NCBI GenBank assembly: GCA_029582265.1
Contig: CM055816.1
Location: 496,001-560,000, forward strand
Source of the DNA: Zoroaster sp. YZ-2022
Taxonomy: Eukaryota > Echinodermata > Asteroidea > Forcipulatida > Zoroasteridae
Length of the DNA stretch: 64,000 nucleotides
Direction: 5' to 3'
The position numbers and the translations under genes are program-made. This document shows, piece by piece, positions 26,286-37,012 of this stretch. Positions within the stretch are counted from its first letter, which is position 1; every line of letters starts with the position of its first letter. The notes under the pieces were generated by a model, which saw nothing but the letters and a program-made list of their open reading frames with translations, was not told where the DNA came from and made no database searches.

Positions 26286-27225
26286 TTACATTTAATTTTT
26301 TTTTTAATTGGGAATTATTTACTTTATGACAACTCTTCTGCGGGGGGCAGTGGAAGATGGAAAGCACGGATGTAAGCTTTCTTCCAACTTTATCATGTAG
26401 TAGTTATAAGCTTGTTTTCTAATGAAAGGCTAATTAGCTGAAGGAAAGGAAAGGAAAGGGGAAATATTTATATGGTCTTCCATGCTTCAGTGTCTTCAGT
26501 AACCCCCAACTCTCCCTAACAATTTAACCCACAGTTCCTGCTCTTTGAATTTGCAGCCAAGTTTAATCCAGTTACTATACATGTAGTCCCCTTCTATCCT
26601 AAATCAACTTTGTGACTTTATGCCTATAATAACGTTGAATAGGTTGATCTGGCTACCTACAACCCTGGCAAACTATTTTCATATGAGTGATTTTTAATGT
26701 TGATTTATCATCTAGCATGGTTTTGGAAAAGCATGTGTTGGGCTAGTGTCAATATTTAAAATAAAAAACATTGTGTTCCAAGTCACACTTGTTTATTTCT
26801 AATTTATTGCTTAAATCTCACAACTTTTCCAAGTTCAACAGCCAATATCTCAAGAACTAAATGACCTATTAGAAAACATGAAACATAATTGAATTCCTTA
26901 CATTAATAGCTTGTAATTCTTGTGAAATGAGTTACAATAAATGCTTTGGCAATTGGTCCAATTAGTGGCACAAGAAGTAACGATTTTACAAATTTTAAAA
27001 GGTGATATCTCATAGCTTCAATTTGATGTATAAGTTGACAAATTTGTTATTTTTTCATAATCATGAGGAGGTCATGTAGGCCGTCAAACCACCTAATCTG
27101 ACTTTACTTCCTGTCCAAACAGGAAGTTCAAATTCAACACATTCTAATGCAAAATTGATATGTCTTATGAACATGAAATTGATATTGTTATTATAAAAGA
27201 TGATAAACCCTTGCACAATATGATA

Positions 27226-29689
27226 GATGATGGGATACCACTTCGAGACGCGAATGAGATGAGACGTGCTTTTTGCGAGCGGCAATCTTGGTATTTCTAA
27301 CAGTTTAAAATCTTTTCCTTTTTAGGCAAAAGAAGAGGTGAGACCTACTCCTTTCTTTTCAAATTATATTACTCATAAACAACCCATTAAGGTCAATTTT
27401 CTTTTGCATTTTCAAATCTTCAGTCTAGTTTTTTCATAGGGGACCTCGGACTTCGTTGGACTAAATATGTCCGACGAATCTGAGGATGATATGACATGGG
27501 ATAGGTTATCTCAAGAACAACTATCTAACCGGAAAAGAAACAGACAAATAAGTAACCAACCAAGATCTACTCTAGATAGACTATTAAGCCAGGCACAAGA
27601 AGAAGATGATGAAGAAGATATAGAATATACAACAAAGATTTCTCGAAAGCGAACAAAATCATTTCAAAACAAAAGTAGCTCCTCTAGTGACTCTGATAGT
27701 GATGTAAGACAACAGAAAAGAAGAAACCTTAGCACATATGAACCACAAGTAAACCCTACTATAGTAATAATAAACTCCCCAGATGTAAAACTTGCACAAA
27801 TTAATCCAATAAAAATAGCTAAAGCTCTTAACTCAATGGGACAAGATTACATAAAATATGTTTCTAAAACCAACCAAGGAGGTATTAGTATCAGATGCTA
27901 TACTTCAGCTCAAGCAAACAAACTAAAAGGAATCAGTCAATTAGGACAATGGGCCGTGGTCACTGAATACGCTAAATCAGAAACACAAAGCAAAGGCGTC
28001 ATTTCAGGAATTCCATCAGAAATTTCAGATAAAGAAATACAAAACGAGTGTAAAAGATTTGGGGTTACAGATGTGCGCAGACTCATGTATAAAAGAAACG
28101 GACAAACAGGGAAAACTTCATCGGTATGTCTTACATTCAATACACCTAATATGCCTACACACATCCAACTGGGTTATGAATCATTTACAGTAAAACCGTA
28201 CATTCCACCAGTAATACGTTGTTTCAATTGTCAACGACTAGGCCACACAGCAAACAATTGCCGAAGCAAGACGAGGTGTGTCCGATGTAGTGGTTTTCAC
28301 ACATACGACGAGTGCACTCAAAAAGAGCAAGTCAAATGTAGCAGGTGTGGTGGGAATCACTCCTCTGCCTATGCTGGGTGTAACTCCTACAAGGAAGAAA
28401 AGAAAATCCAGGAATTCAGAGTTACCTATAATATTTCATATGCGGAAGCAGCAAAGACGGTTCGAACTAACATCACAATTCAAACAGATAAATATACGGA
28501 CACATCTAACCCAAAACCAAAACCAGCATGGATAAATATGCAAACCCAACAAAATCCAGAATCTACGCAAAATAAACCCACAGCTGTCAGCCGAAAGGAG
28601 GCATCCACCCAAACAGAGGAAGCGGTTGGATGCCAAACGGAACCTAACCCACAATACTTGATAAATCAGTCATTAATAGAATTAATTATTGGAGCTTTGC
28701 AAATATGGGAAAGTACTAGAAATGAAGGAAGGAAAAAAACGGCAATTCAATCTCTGGCTGAACACATACTCCATAGCACTGAAGATAAAAAACCTACAGA
28801 AAAAACCCAAAACATCAGTAAGTCACGTAATACATCACAATCACCAAACAGACCTATAAAACAAGATACACAAAGAAAGAGTTCACAATCAAAACCTAAA
28901 CAAAGAGAAATGGTCATGGAAACTGGGGCATCCAGTTCATCAAATCATAAGGCACCTAATGAAAAAACAAAAGGGAAAAATAACCCAACGCAATAATGAT
29001 CATTATTAATACGTGTAACTTTTGATATTGTAAATCACCTTTTTATTTCAATATATCAATAATAGACATTAGTTACAAAGGGCTCTAAAATATACTGATA
29101 ATCAAATGACAATACATGATTTACTTGGATTCAAAAATAACATAGACTTTTTTCTTCATTTTTTTAAAAGAGAAATTCGGAAAATATTAAAATAATACAT
29201 AGTTTTCTCCACACAAGCAATTTTTTTTTCAGAGGACTGGGTGTTTTGATGATTGGCTGGACAGGGTGCCGCCTCATCACCTGAAGTGTTGCGGCCCTGC
29301 AAATTTTACCTGGCGGAGCACGGGCTCTTAAACTGCAAGGGAAACGGACCGGCTTGCAGGAACACATGCGGCGCTCTATGTCTGGAGGATCACCAGCACC
29401 CACCCCCTCTTTTTTCTAGATCGTGCTATAGTAACCTAGGTTTGATTTTTTGGGTTTGGATTAATCTCCTTTCAGTTTTTTATAATTCTCCAACCTATTT
29501 TCTTGTTTTGTACCGGTCCATCAAGATTTCTTCTAAGTAGGCTACAGAGTCCGTTTTGTTACGTCATAATCTCAAAAAGCAGTCTCATATCATTCGCATC
29601 TCTGCGCGCATGCGCTGTTCAAACCGTACAGCAACTGGCACAAAGGGCACATAGATTGCCAGAAGTGCCATTAACAACAACAACAACAA
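27226..29689 (+). mobile_element. ORF1-only LINE (HAL1-like half-LINE), 2.46 kb with target-site duplications
   Basis: The element is bounded by a 12-bp direct repeat CACAATATGATA (27214-27225 and 29690-29701). Removing the element restores the sequence seen uninterrupted in copies a and d (CTTGCACAATATAATATTTACATCATC at 42410, split here as CTTGCACAATATGATA and TTGACATCATC). It has a 5' untranslated region (27226-27466), an intact ORF1, then about 690 bp of untranslated DNA ending in a hairpin and (AAC)n. No endonuclease or reverse-transcriptase frame exists. The stop and a following ATG overlap as TAATG, the usual ORF1/ORF2 coupling arrangement, but the second frame closes after nine codons. 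It therefore looks like a full-length insertion of a deleted element mobilised by a complete relative. Confidence 0.85.
27467..28996 (+). CDS. LINE ORF1 protein with three zinc knuckles (509 residues)
   Basis: The frame is fully open. The N-terminus is acidic and Ser-rich with basic clusters (SSSSDSDSD near residue 71). A central region at about 90-240 resembles the RNA-recognition-like part of Jockey/I/Nimb-type ORF1 proteins. Three knuckles follow: CFNCQRLGHTANNC at 252-265, CVRCSGFHTYDEC at 271-283 and CSRCGGNHSSAYAGC at 291-305. This C2HC trio with shrinking spacing is characteristic of Jockey- and I-clade ORF1. The C-terminal 200 residues are polar and Gln/Lys/Ser-rich. Such proteins bind and chaperone the element RNA. 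Its openness, beside a missing ORF2, suggests a recent insertion or selection on ORF1 alone. The ATG at 27467 is preceded by GACTAAAT and is the first long-frame start. Confidence 0.9.
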   Translation: MSDESEDDMTWDRLSQEQLSNRKRNRQISNQPRSTLDRLLSQAQEEDDEEDIEYTTKISRKRTKSFQNKSSSSSDSDSDVRQQKRRNLSTYEPQVNPTIVIINSPDVKLAQINPIKIAKALNSMGQDYIKYVSKTNQGGISIRCYTSAQANKLKGISQLGQWAVVTEYAKSETQSKGVISGIPSEISDKEIQNECKRFGVTDVRRLMYKRNGQTGKTSSVCLTFNTPNMPTHIQLGYESFTVKPYIPPVIRCFNCQRLGHTANNCRSKTRCVRCSGFHTYDECTQKEQVKCSRCGGNHSSAYAGCNSYKEEKKIQEFRVTYNISYAEAAKTVRTNITIQTDKYTDTSNPKPKPAWINMQTQQNPESTQNKPTAVSRKEASTQTEEAVGCQTEPNPQYLINQSLIELIIGALQIWESTRNEGRKKTAIQSLAEHILHSTEDKKPTEKTQNISKSRNTSQSPNRPIKQDTQRKSSQSKPKQREMVMETGASSSSNHKAPNEKTKGKNNPTQ

Positions 29690-29784
29690 CACAATATGAT
29701 ATTGACATCATCGTTGATAATTTGATTGAACCGGAAGTTGACTCGAACACCATGTGTTTGTTCTAACAAACACTTAAGCTCTAG

Positions 29785-32700
29785 TTATTATTATTTTTTT
29801 TACTTCTTCTTTTCAGTGGCGATCTGTCCGGTAACAAAGGCATCCTTGCTAAGCATATACAGCCTTCAAACTTAACACATAAACAGAACATATCAAGCAG
29901 ACGAAACCGTTTTCTGTGACGTCATGATTACGTCATCAGGTGTCGAATTACGCTAAATCAAAGTTTAATATTTCGAAAAATCATATCTCATGAACCACAA
30001 AAGATATTTTCAGAATCTTTGCATCATCTGAAAGATCTTAAATAATGTAATTTTTCGTTTTTAGACGTGACCCCAATCTGACCTTTCCTTCCGGTCAAAA
30101 CCGGAAGTTGAAAATTGCAAAATTTCAAAAAATCATATCTCATGAACCATATCAGATATTTTCACAATCTTTTTATCATAAAGATCTTGAACTATGTCAC
30201 ATTTCGTTTTTGGACGTGACCCCAATCTGACCTTTCCTTCCGGTCGAAATCGGAAGGTTAAGTGAAACAATATGCTGAATTACTATTCCCTGTATGTACG
30301 ATCTATAGCCCATATCGCGCGTGCACAGAATACGTAAACACAGCAATATACGGAGTTTAATATAGGCCTACAACGTAACGGAATGAAACGAGTGTGGAAA
30401 ATTTCTCCTTTTTTACATGATATTGGGTCACAAATGTTCCTTCCTCAAGTCATCACCTCTCAATATAACAAACCTGAAGATTTTTTTGGGGAAAATGCAT
30501 GGAAATTTACACCATTCTCATTCAATGCGGCATTTGTACGGTACATGTCCCGCAGTGTAACATGAGTATGTGTGTTGTGTATGAAGCGTCAGTGAAATTT
30601 GTGCTTTGTTCAGACTGCTTCGCAGAATCGTGCTTTAAAATAGAACGGGTCAAACGGCAGTTACAAGGCTCAGACTGTCACAGCAGATGTTGTGCCTACA
30701 ATATAAGACTTTCCAGTACATCTACAAAAGGTAACTTTTCTTATAATTATGGTGATTTAGGTTTTTAAGGGTATTATTTTAATATTGCGTTAGTTTCATT
30801 TAATTTGGGACGATTGAGGGCGCATTTCATGATTTACGGTCCTCGGATGCTGATTATATGAGTGATGACGAAACAAGTAGTCCAAACAAATTTCTGAACG
30901 GGTATGATATTCTTTAAGTACTTCGATTGAAGGATGTTTATTACATCACACTAATTATTGTAACATTATTTAAAGCCAAAGCCAGTGTAGATTTTATATT
31001 TGAATTAGATTTAACTTATAATTTAGTGCCGCGCATGGGTTTTGTTTACTTGTTTTGGAGTGAAGCGGCCGGGAGTTTTCCCACGTCAGACTGCCACATT
31101 TTCTGGTAGACAGCGTTAAGTGTAAACTTTTGGGAGTTTTGTCATCAAACCTTTGAAGTTAAATTGTCATCGACTGGTGAGTAGATCATATATAGTAATA
31201 GTGTAAAATGAGTAGGATTTATTGACATAAAACATGTAGGTTTCAGGCCATAGCAATATTTAAAATTAAATGTTTTCCTGTACATGTAACACAGTTACTG
31301 TTATGATGTATTGAATTATGCCTATGCTAATAATGGGTTAGGATTGAATTGTACACACATGTATCTAATATAATTTTATGTATTGTGTTTACTAGGTTTT
31401 TCTTGGATGTCAGAACAATATAAATGCCATATAAAAGCGCAGGTTAAACCTCATATTTTCTGTCTCATCAAGCTGTTTATTTTATCCATCTCTGGATCAT
31501 CTTACTACATAATTTTAAGATTAAAATTAGTTGATACCTATACTTTTACAGTGTCACATAAAGTAGGTGATGTATGGTCCATGTATTTGTTTCTTCCATG
31601 GCTACTTGTATTCCCCTTGTAGTGAGGAAGTTAATCACCTTAAAATCAAACATTTCACAAATTGATTGTTAGAAGTATGCCAGAAGTTCCAGAATAAGTG
31701 TTACTGATGGGCTCATAATTCTACTTTTGGCAATACATAGATCTGTGTTTTTATTGAAAGAGTAGATGTAAACAAGCATTTGAAATTGAAATCATTTATT
31801 TATTATCTTCCAGCGTAAGAAGAAACGAAAACCACTCAAAGTACAACTCACAAGATATGTGGTGAATAGAGGAACCCAACACACTAGAAGTTACTACTGC
31901 AGTGAAATACCCTGATGTGTCCATTATTCAGAAAGAACAGTCGTACTTTTAACAAAATGGTCAGAGCACAGACCAGATTAGAAGTTTTTAAGATTGTCAA
32001 CACTCAGCATTGCACCTTTGGTAAAAAAAATTCTGAGACACCCAAGCATATTTTTTTGGTAAATTTAATTGTTTACAATGTGGCTTGAATTTGAAATCGG
32101 GTGAAAAAGGTTTTCAGGCACAGCAGTTTAAATACAAAATGAATTACTTTTGATTTTGAGGCAAGAGATCCAGATTGTGCAAATGGAATAATGTGTATAA
32201 ATTTGTAATCGAAAAGCATCAATGAACTTCCCACAATGATTGTTTAATAACCAAAAAAGAGTCTAGAAAAAAAGTCTAGAACAACAAAATGGTAAGTATT
32301 GTTTTCCCAAATTGTTGGGTGTTTACTTTTAAATATTGGTTTTGGGTAGCCGGTTAGCAAATTTCTAAATGGTCAGTGAATTTTGTTTCATTTTAATTAA
32401 TGTAATAACCAAATTATATGTTTCATTATCATTAATAAATAAATAAATTAAAAAGATTAAGGCCTACACGTTTTAAGCATTATTCTGATACAGAACCTTA
32501 AAACTTAGCACATAGACCTTAACATGTAGTTGTATCCTCGGTTGTGACATCATGGTTAAGGCATCAGATATCGAATTACACTAAATCAAAGTTTAATATT
32601 TCAAAATATCATATCTCGTGAACCACAAGATATTTTCACATTACTCTTCTCGATGAGACTTATTGAACAAAAAAACAGTTCCAAAATTCACACAGCCTTC

Positions 32701-33514
32701 AAATTTAACACATACTTATACCATAACATGTAGTTGTCAATAAATTTATGACATAGTTTCAGGTAAAGTTGTGATGTCATGTTGACGTCATCAGATAGCG
32801 AAATACACTAAAATTTTAATATTTCCAAAAATCATATCTCATGAACCACAAAAGATATTTACACAATCTTTGCATCATCTTACAGATCTTGAATTATGTG
32901 ACATTTCGTACACAGACATGATCCAATCAGACTTCTCTTTCCGGTCGAAACTGGATATGGTATATGCCTTCAGTGGACGAAATTACTATTGACATGTGAC
33001 CTTTTTAAAAATATGACTGATGACGTCATCACATATCATTGCCCTTTTGTGGCAACATAATCTCAAAAGTCATAGGAAATTTGAATATGACTTCTGCGAA
33101 TAAAGTGATAGTGACATCTTATATTCTCAAAAAATGTTTGATAACATCAAAGTTCAGAGCGCCCCCTAGTGGCATTTTTTTTAAAGGGATTATTTTCCAA
33201 TCTCAGAAATTGAACCAAAGCAAGTACTAACGTTATTTTTTCATGATCATGAGGAAGTTTCATTGTGTCATATAATTATATGACCTTCAAATCACCTGTT
33301 CTGACCTTTACTTCCGGTCCAAACAATTAGACCAAAGTCAACACATTCTAATGCAAAATTGATATATATTTTTTTAATATGAAATTGATATTGAAATAAT
33401 AAAATATGATACACCTTTGCAAAATATGATATTGACATCATCGTTGATAATTTGATTGAACCGGAAGTTGACTCGAACACCGTGTGTTTGTTCAAACAAA
33501 CACTTAAGCTCTAG
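29785..33514 (+). mobile_element. Hairpin-ended Helitron-like element, copy c (headless)
   Basis: It starts directly in the T/CTT tract (TTATTATTATTTTTTTTACTTC) after the CTAG of copy b, without the AGGTG hairpin. It then has the same two-monomer 5' block (29815-30370). The tail stem and CTCTAG end at 33514. The middle (30380-32480) is unique cargo, including exon-like pieces near 30562 and 31813. The last ~1 kb has further monomer-like repeats around 32570-33000 and resembles 52835-53440 and 55985-56433. It is followed after TT by copy d. Confidence 0.55.
30562..30730 (+). pseudogene. Exon-like cargo in copy c, Cys-rich
   Basis: An ATG frame of 56 codons plus one base ends at a donor (AAAAG/GTAACT, GT at 30731). 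It carries eight Cys, for example CSDCFAESC and CHSRCC, suggestive of zinc binding, but I recognise no named domain. Further frames with splice-like borders lie near 30850-30900 (SDDETSSPNKF, then GTATG) and 31814-31900 (after TTATCTTCCAG, basic RKKKRKPLK). They might be successive exons of one captured host gene, but frames and phases were not shown to join. Confidence 0.25.
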
Positions 33515-33810
33515 TTAGGTGTTCGAGAGCGCAGCAAGAACACCTATTGTTTTTGTACTGTTTTTTTTATTTTTTATACTTTTTCTCAGTGGCGACTGTC
33601 CGGCAACAAAGGCATCCTTGCTGAGCATTTACAGCCTTCAAACTTAACACATGAACAGAACATAACAAGCTGACGAAACCGTTTTCTGTGACGTCATGAT
33701 TACGTCATCAGGTGTCGAATTACGCTAAAAAGTAAAATATTTAAAACGTTTCATATACGTTGCATGAAAGAATCAAAGTTCGTATAGCGCCGCAAGGCGC
33801 ACGACGCTAG

Positions 33811-33975
33811 TCTGGGCTATGGGCACAACGTACACGCAAACAGCGTCGATATCGATTGTACATGTAGATCCATTGTAACCAAATATCGTGTAGTACACGA
33901 TATTTGGTTACAATGGAGCTGCATGTACAAGCGATATCGACGCTGTTTGCGTGTGTGTGGTGCCCATGGCCCAGA
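33811..33975. repeat. 165-bp near-perfect palindrome in the cargo of copy d
   Basis: The arms run from TCTGGGC at 33811 to GCCCAGA at 33975, with the centre in CGTGTAGTACACG near 33893. Blocks such as CGATATCG, CATTGTAACCAAATATCGTG and GCAAACAGCGTCG occur in both orientations. It sits just upstream of the small exon at 33999. A second copy is at 63468-63627. Confidence 0.9.
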
Positions 33976-33998
33976 CGTCATTTTTTTAGGCTGTAAAA

Positions 33999-34031
33999 AT
34001 GGATCGCCAACAGTACACGGTCATAAAAAGA
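33999..34031 (+). pseudogene. First-exon-like fragment MDRQQYTVIKR in copy d
   Basis: Eleven codons from an ATG end exactly at a strong donor (AGA/GTAAGTATC). The sequence upstream has a GACGTCA box and the palindrome, so the whole looks like a captured promoter plus first coding exon. The same exon and donor recur at 63651-63683. No downstream exon was identified, so it may be a fragment with no product, or it may splice into neighbouring DNA. Confidence 0.35.
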
Positions 34032-35950
34032 GTAAGTATCTTGAAGTTACTTTTTAAGAGGATTTCCTGTATTTATCTTAGTGTTTTTATACAAGAAAAA
34101 CAATTTTTTTAAGCTGTCCATTCGTCGTTGCATTGTGCCTGTTTAACTAGTAACATGACTAACGTTAGTTAGGCCTACGTGAACATACTTTGGACAGTAA
34201 ACAACTAACAAAATATGAACAGATGTCACCAAAATGTATTTAGAATATAAATAAGGATAGGAAAATTCAGTTGTTAAGGTTATGGCAATTATTCAGTAGA
34301 AATGTTGTGCCATATATTTTGTAATTTTTGTTTTCTCCAAAAATCTTCAGTTTGTGCACAAATTAAATAAGTAGCCTAGCGATTGTTTACTGCACTTTTC
34401 CTTAATTTTGTACCCTTCTCAGATACAAATAAACTTACATAGACAATTATTTCACAGGAAAAATGCACAATATTCATGACACAATACATGTACTTGTAGG
34501 TCCTGCTCCCCGAGGCCTCTCTCAGACATCACTCACATCACAATCACATGAAATTATATGAGTATATGAGACTACAATTTCCTTAAATACCTTTCTCTTT
34601 TGATGAGAGTTTCGTGCGAGAACATTTCTTTAATTTATTACACATTGTCAAGAATAATTGTGTGCAATTTTGAAAACAAACCAATGCCCTTTTCAATTTC
34701 AATTTCAATGGTCCAGCTACTCTAAAATTATACACTATTTTCCCCATTCCCATAAATTAGAACTTCTCTGAATTTTCAAATACTTTATTCTTGGTCCATG
34801 TACTTATAAAACCTTCCTATTATTTTTTACAGCATGTTCACTGTGACATATTATTTTCCTCATTCACATAAATTAGAACTCAGAAATTTCAAATACTTTA
34901 TTCCATGTACTTCCATAAAACTTAACTTATTATTTTTTACAGCATGTTGACTCCGATGTATCATGGCTCAGACTGAGTTCCAGCCAACAGTACCCCAACA
35001 CGGCGTTGACACCACATCCAAATGCAGTATCGTAACAGTTCAAGTCATCAGCAATCTTGGTATGGTTTAACGTCTTATGTTAACAGATCGTTTGAGAAGG
35101 GGTCTTCATACCAATGATGAACATTTCATTTAGTTTTAATGGTTGTTTATTACAAAAAATTAAGGTTTAGTATAATTTGTTATTATTTTTTGCTATAGCA
35201 GTACTGGCATTTTAGTCCAAGAGAAGGGGTGTATCTGATAACCACCTTTCCAATCCATGTCAGTTAAACAACATTTATTTAAATCTAAGCCCTTACTCCT
35301 ATTTTCAATCTTAAATCTTTATTTTTTTTAGAAAGGACAGAAACATCTTGCAACTTCAGCTATGCAGAATTGATGCTGGGTGTGATTTTCGACATAATGA
35401 AGCACCAGTCGTCAGTCAATGGAATTGGTAATTTGGGCCCCCTTATACTTTTATTGCTTGTTTGCCCCTCCCCTTCCCTAGTGCTGCAATGATAGACCAA
35501 AGAATTTTAGAAAAAAACCCAAATGTGTTGGTTCATCACCAGTGGCAGTACATGCCATCACCAAGAACTTGGGGGAGGGGGCAGACATTTTATTCTAAAA
35601 TTACCGATTCCAATGACAACCCCTGAATGTCACCCATTCTGAACTGTCACTAAATCGTACATACAGAGCGTATATTTATTATAAATGCAGGTTGATTCTG
35701 TTTTCTTATCAACAAAGGATCATGGTTGGGTTCATTTACACTGAAGTCATTTCACTTATTACATGTGTAAGACCATGTACACTCATTTCTAGATTGTTTA
35801 CAATTAGGTTAAACAGGTCAACAAAGTGGTTTCAATTGTGGGGGAGGGAAGTGTGTAACCACAAAAGTCAAGTTATGAAACCCAACAGACAGTCAAAATA
35901 AATATGTATTTCATTGCTTTATTAGCAATTTACAAGCATCCATACAACTC

Positions 35951-36105
35951 ATGAATTTTCTTAAGAAGCAGAAGAATTCCTGAACAGGTGGATGGCTTCA
36001 TTTGAATGACAATACTTATGGAATACTATAAGTATTGATGCATGGTTGCGTTCGTGTCACTCACGCTTTTCGCATGCAACTAGCAGGGCGTTGTTCAATT
36101 TTAAA
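35951..36105 (+). repeat. Ngaro split direct repeat A1
   Basis: The left terminus begins ATGAATTTTCTTAAGAAGC and contains an inverted ACTTATGGAATACTATAAGT. It matches A2 (40649-40803) almost base for base and diverges after CAATTTTAAA. Confidence 0.9.
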
Positions 36106-36120
36106 CTAAACAATATCGCC

Positions 36121-36830
36121 ATGTCCGAAGAAAATCTACAGAGTACTTCGGCTGAACAGCCCCCACAACTAGAGCAGTCAGCTCCTTCATTTTCAAATTT
36201 GTTGGATTCATTTAAGACGTACTTCGATGATAAATTGACATCATTCAAGCAAAGAGATTGCTGACCAATCTTCAGGACAAGAGAAGACAACACAACTTAA
36301 ACCAATAATTTCCGAACTTTAAGTTTAAAGGTAATAAAAAACAGTGGGAATTTAATAGCGACATCGCAGAAAAAGTAGAGGAAACACAAACCCTGCTCTC
36401 TAAAGGCAAGAATGAAGAAGCAAAAAGCAAGCTGGATAGCATCAAAAATGAAGTCAAGAAAAGAAACAAGTTAATACGTTTGGCAGATAAGAGCGAAGCT
36501 GGGTGGGGTGCAGTAGAGGAATATGAGTCTGATGAATTAGCATCGAACAGCGAAGATGATAAAAGATAAGGTCAGCCCAAGCAAGAGCAGTACGTAAAAA
36601 CGACAAGCACGTCAGAGCTCTAACCCCCAAAAGACAAACGACAAGCTTTGTTCAACACCAGGCCGCTCCTTCCGAGTTTTTCGTGGCCCTGTTCAGCTCG
36701 ACAGAAAGAATTTTGAAACCCTACCAGTCTCAAACTCGGCCGAGATCTGCTTCAGTTGCGGCCGGACCGGTCATTGGAGACGCATGTGTCCATACAGGCG
36801 GTCATTCCCCAGTACACCATCCACCCATAT
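36121..36830 (+). pseudogene. Ngaro gag-like gene, broken by frameshifts
   Basis: It opens at ATG 36121 (MSEENLQSTS...). A stop interrupts near 36262, and the frame resumes with FKGNKKQWEFN, then a charged helix ending LADKSEAGWGAVEEYESDEL. I know this last motif from DIRS/Ngaro first-gene proteins. Another break occurs at 36567. A single zinc knuckle C-x2-C-x4-H-x4-C (CFSCGRTGHWRRMC) lies at 36748-36789 in yet another frame. The protein would bind element RNA. At least two or three indels separate the parts. Confidence 0.7.
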
Positions 36831-37012
36831 CACATCTGATAAGCACTAAGAGTGGAGTCGTACCACAGGAACTGCACTCGGGTCAGTATCTTAATATTAC
36901 TGAATATTACACTGCAGAATTGTTTCGTATCGCAAAACGTATGTAATTAATCATGACTGAGAGTTCATGCCACAAGGGCAGTGCACACTACAATAACTTT
37001 TGAAAGTAAGAG

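Larger units (their letters stand above)
23047..29784 (+). mobile_element. Hairpin-ended Helitron-like element, copy b, carrying a LINE insertion
   Basis: The head hairpin at 23047 has one base change in the right arm (GAAGACCT). The tail stem GTGTTTGTT/AACAAACAC is followed by CTCTAG at 29781-29784. It shares the two-monomer 5' block and the 3' block with copy a, but its middle starts with a segment (23640-23900) also found at 35100-35240 and 51898-52160. It contains a threefold tandem duplication and, between 27226 and 29689, an inserted LINE with target duplications. Without the LINE it is about 4.3 kb. No transposition gene is visible. Confidence 0.65.

Noticed and set aside
28436..28654. 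Minus-strand frame opposite the LINE ORF1
   Set aside because: Shadow of the real 509-codon gene on the plus strand.
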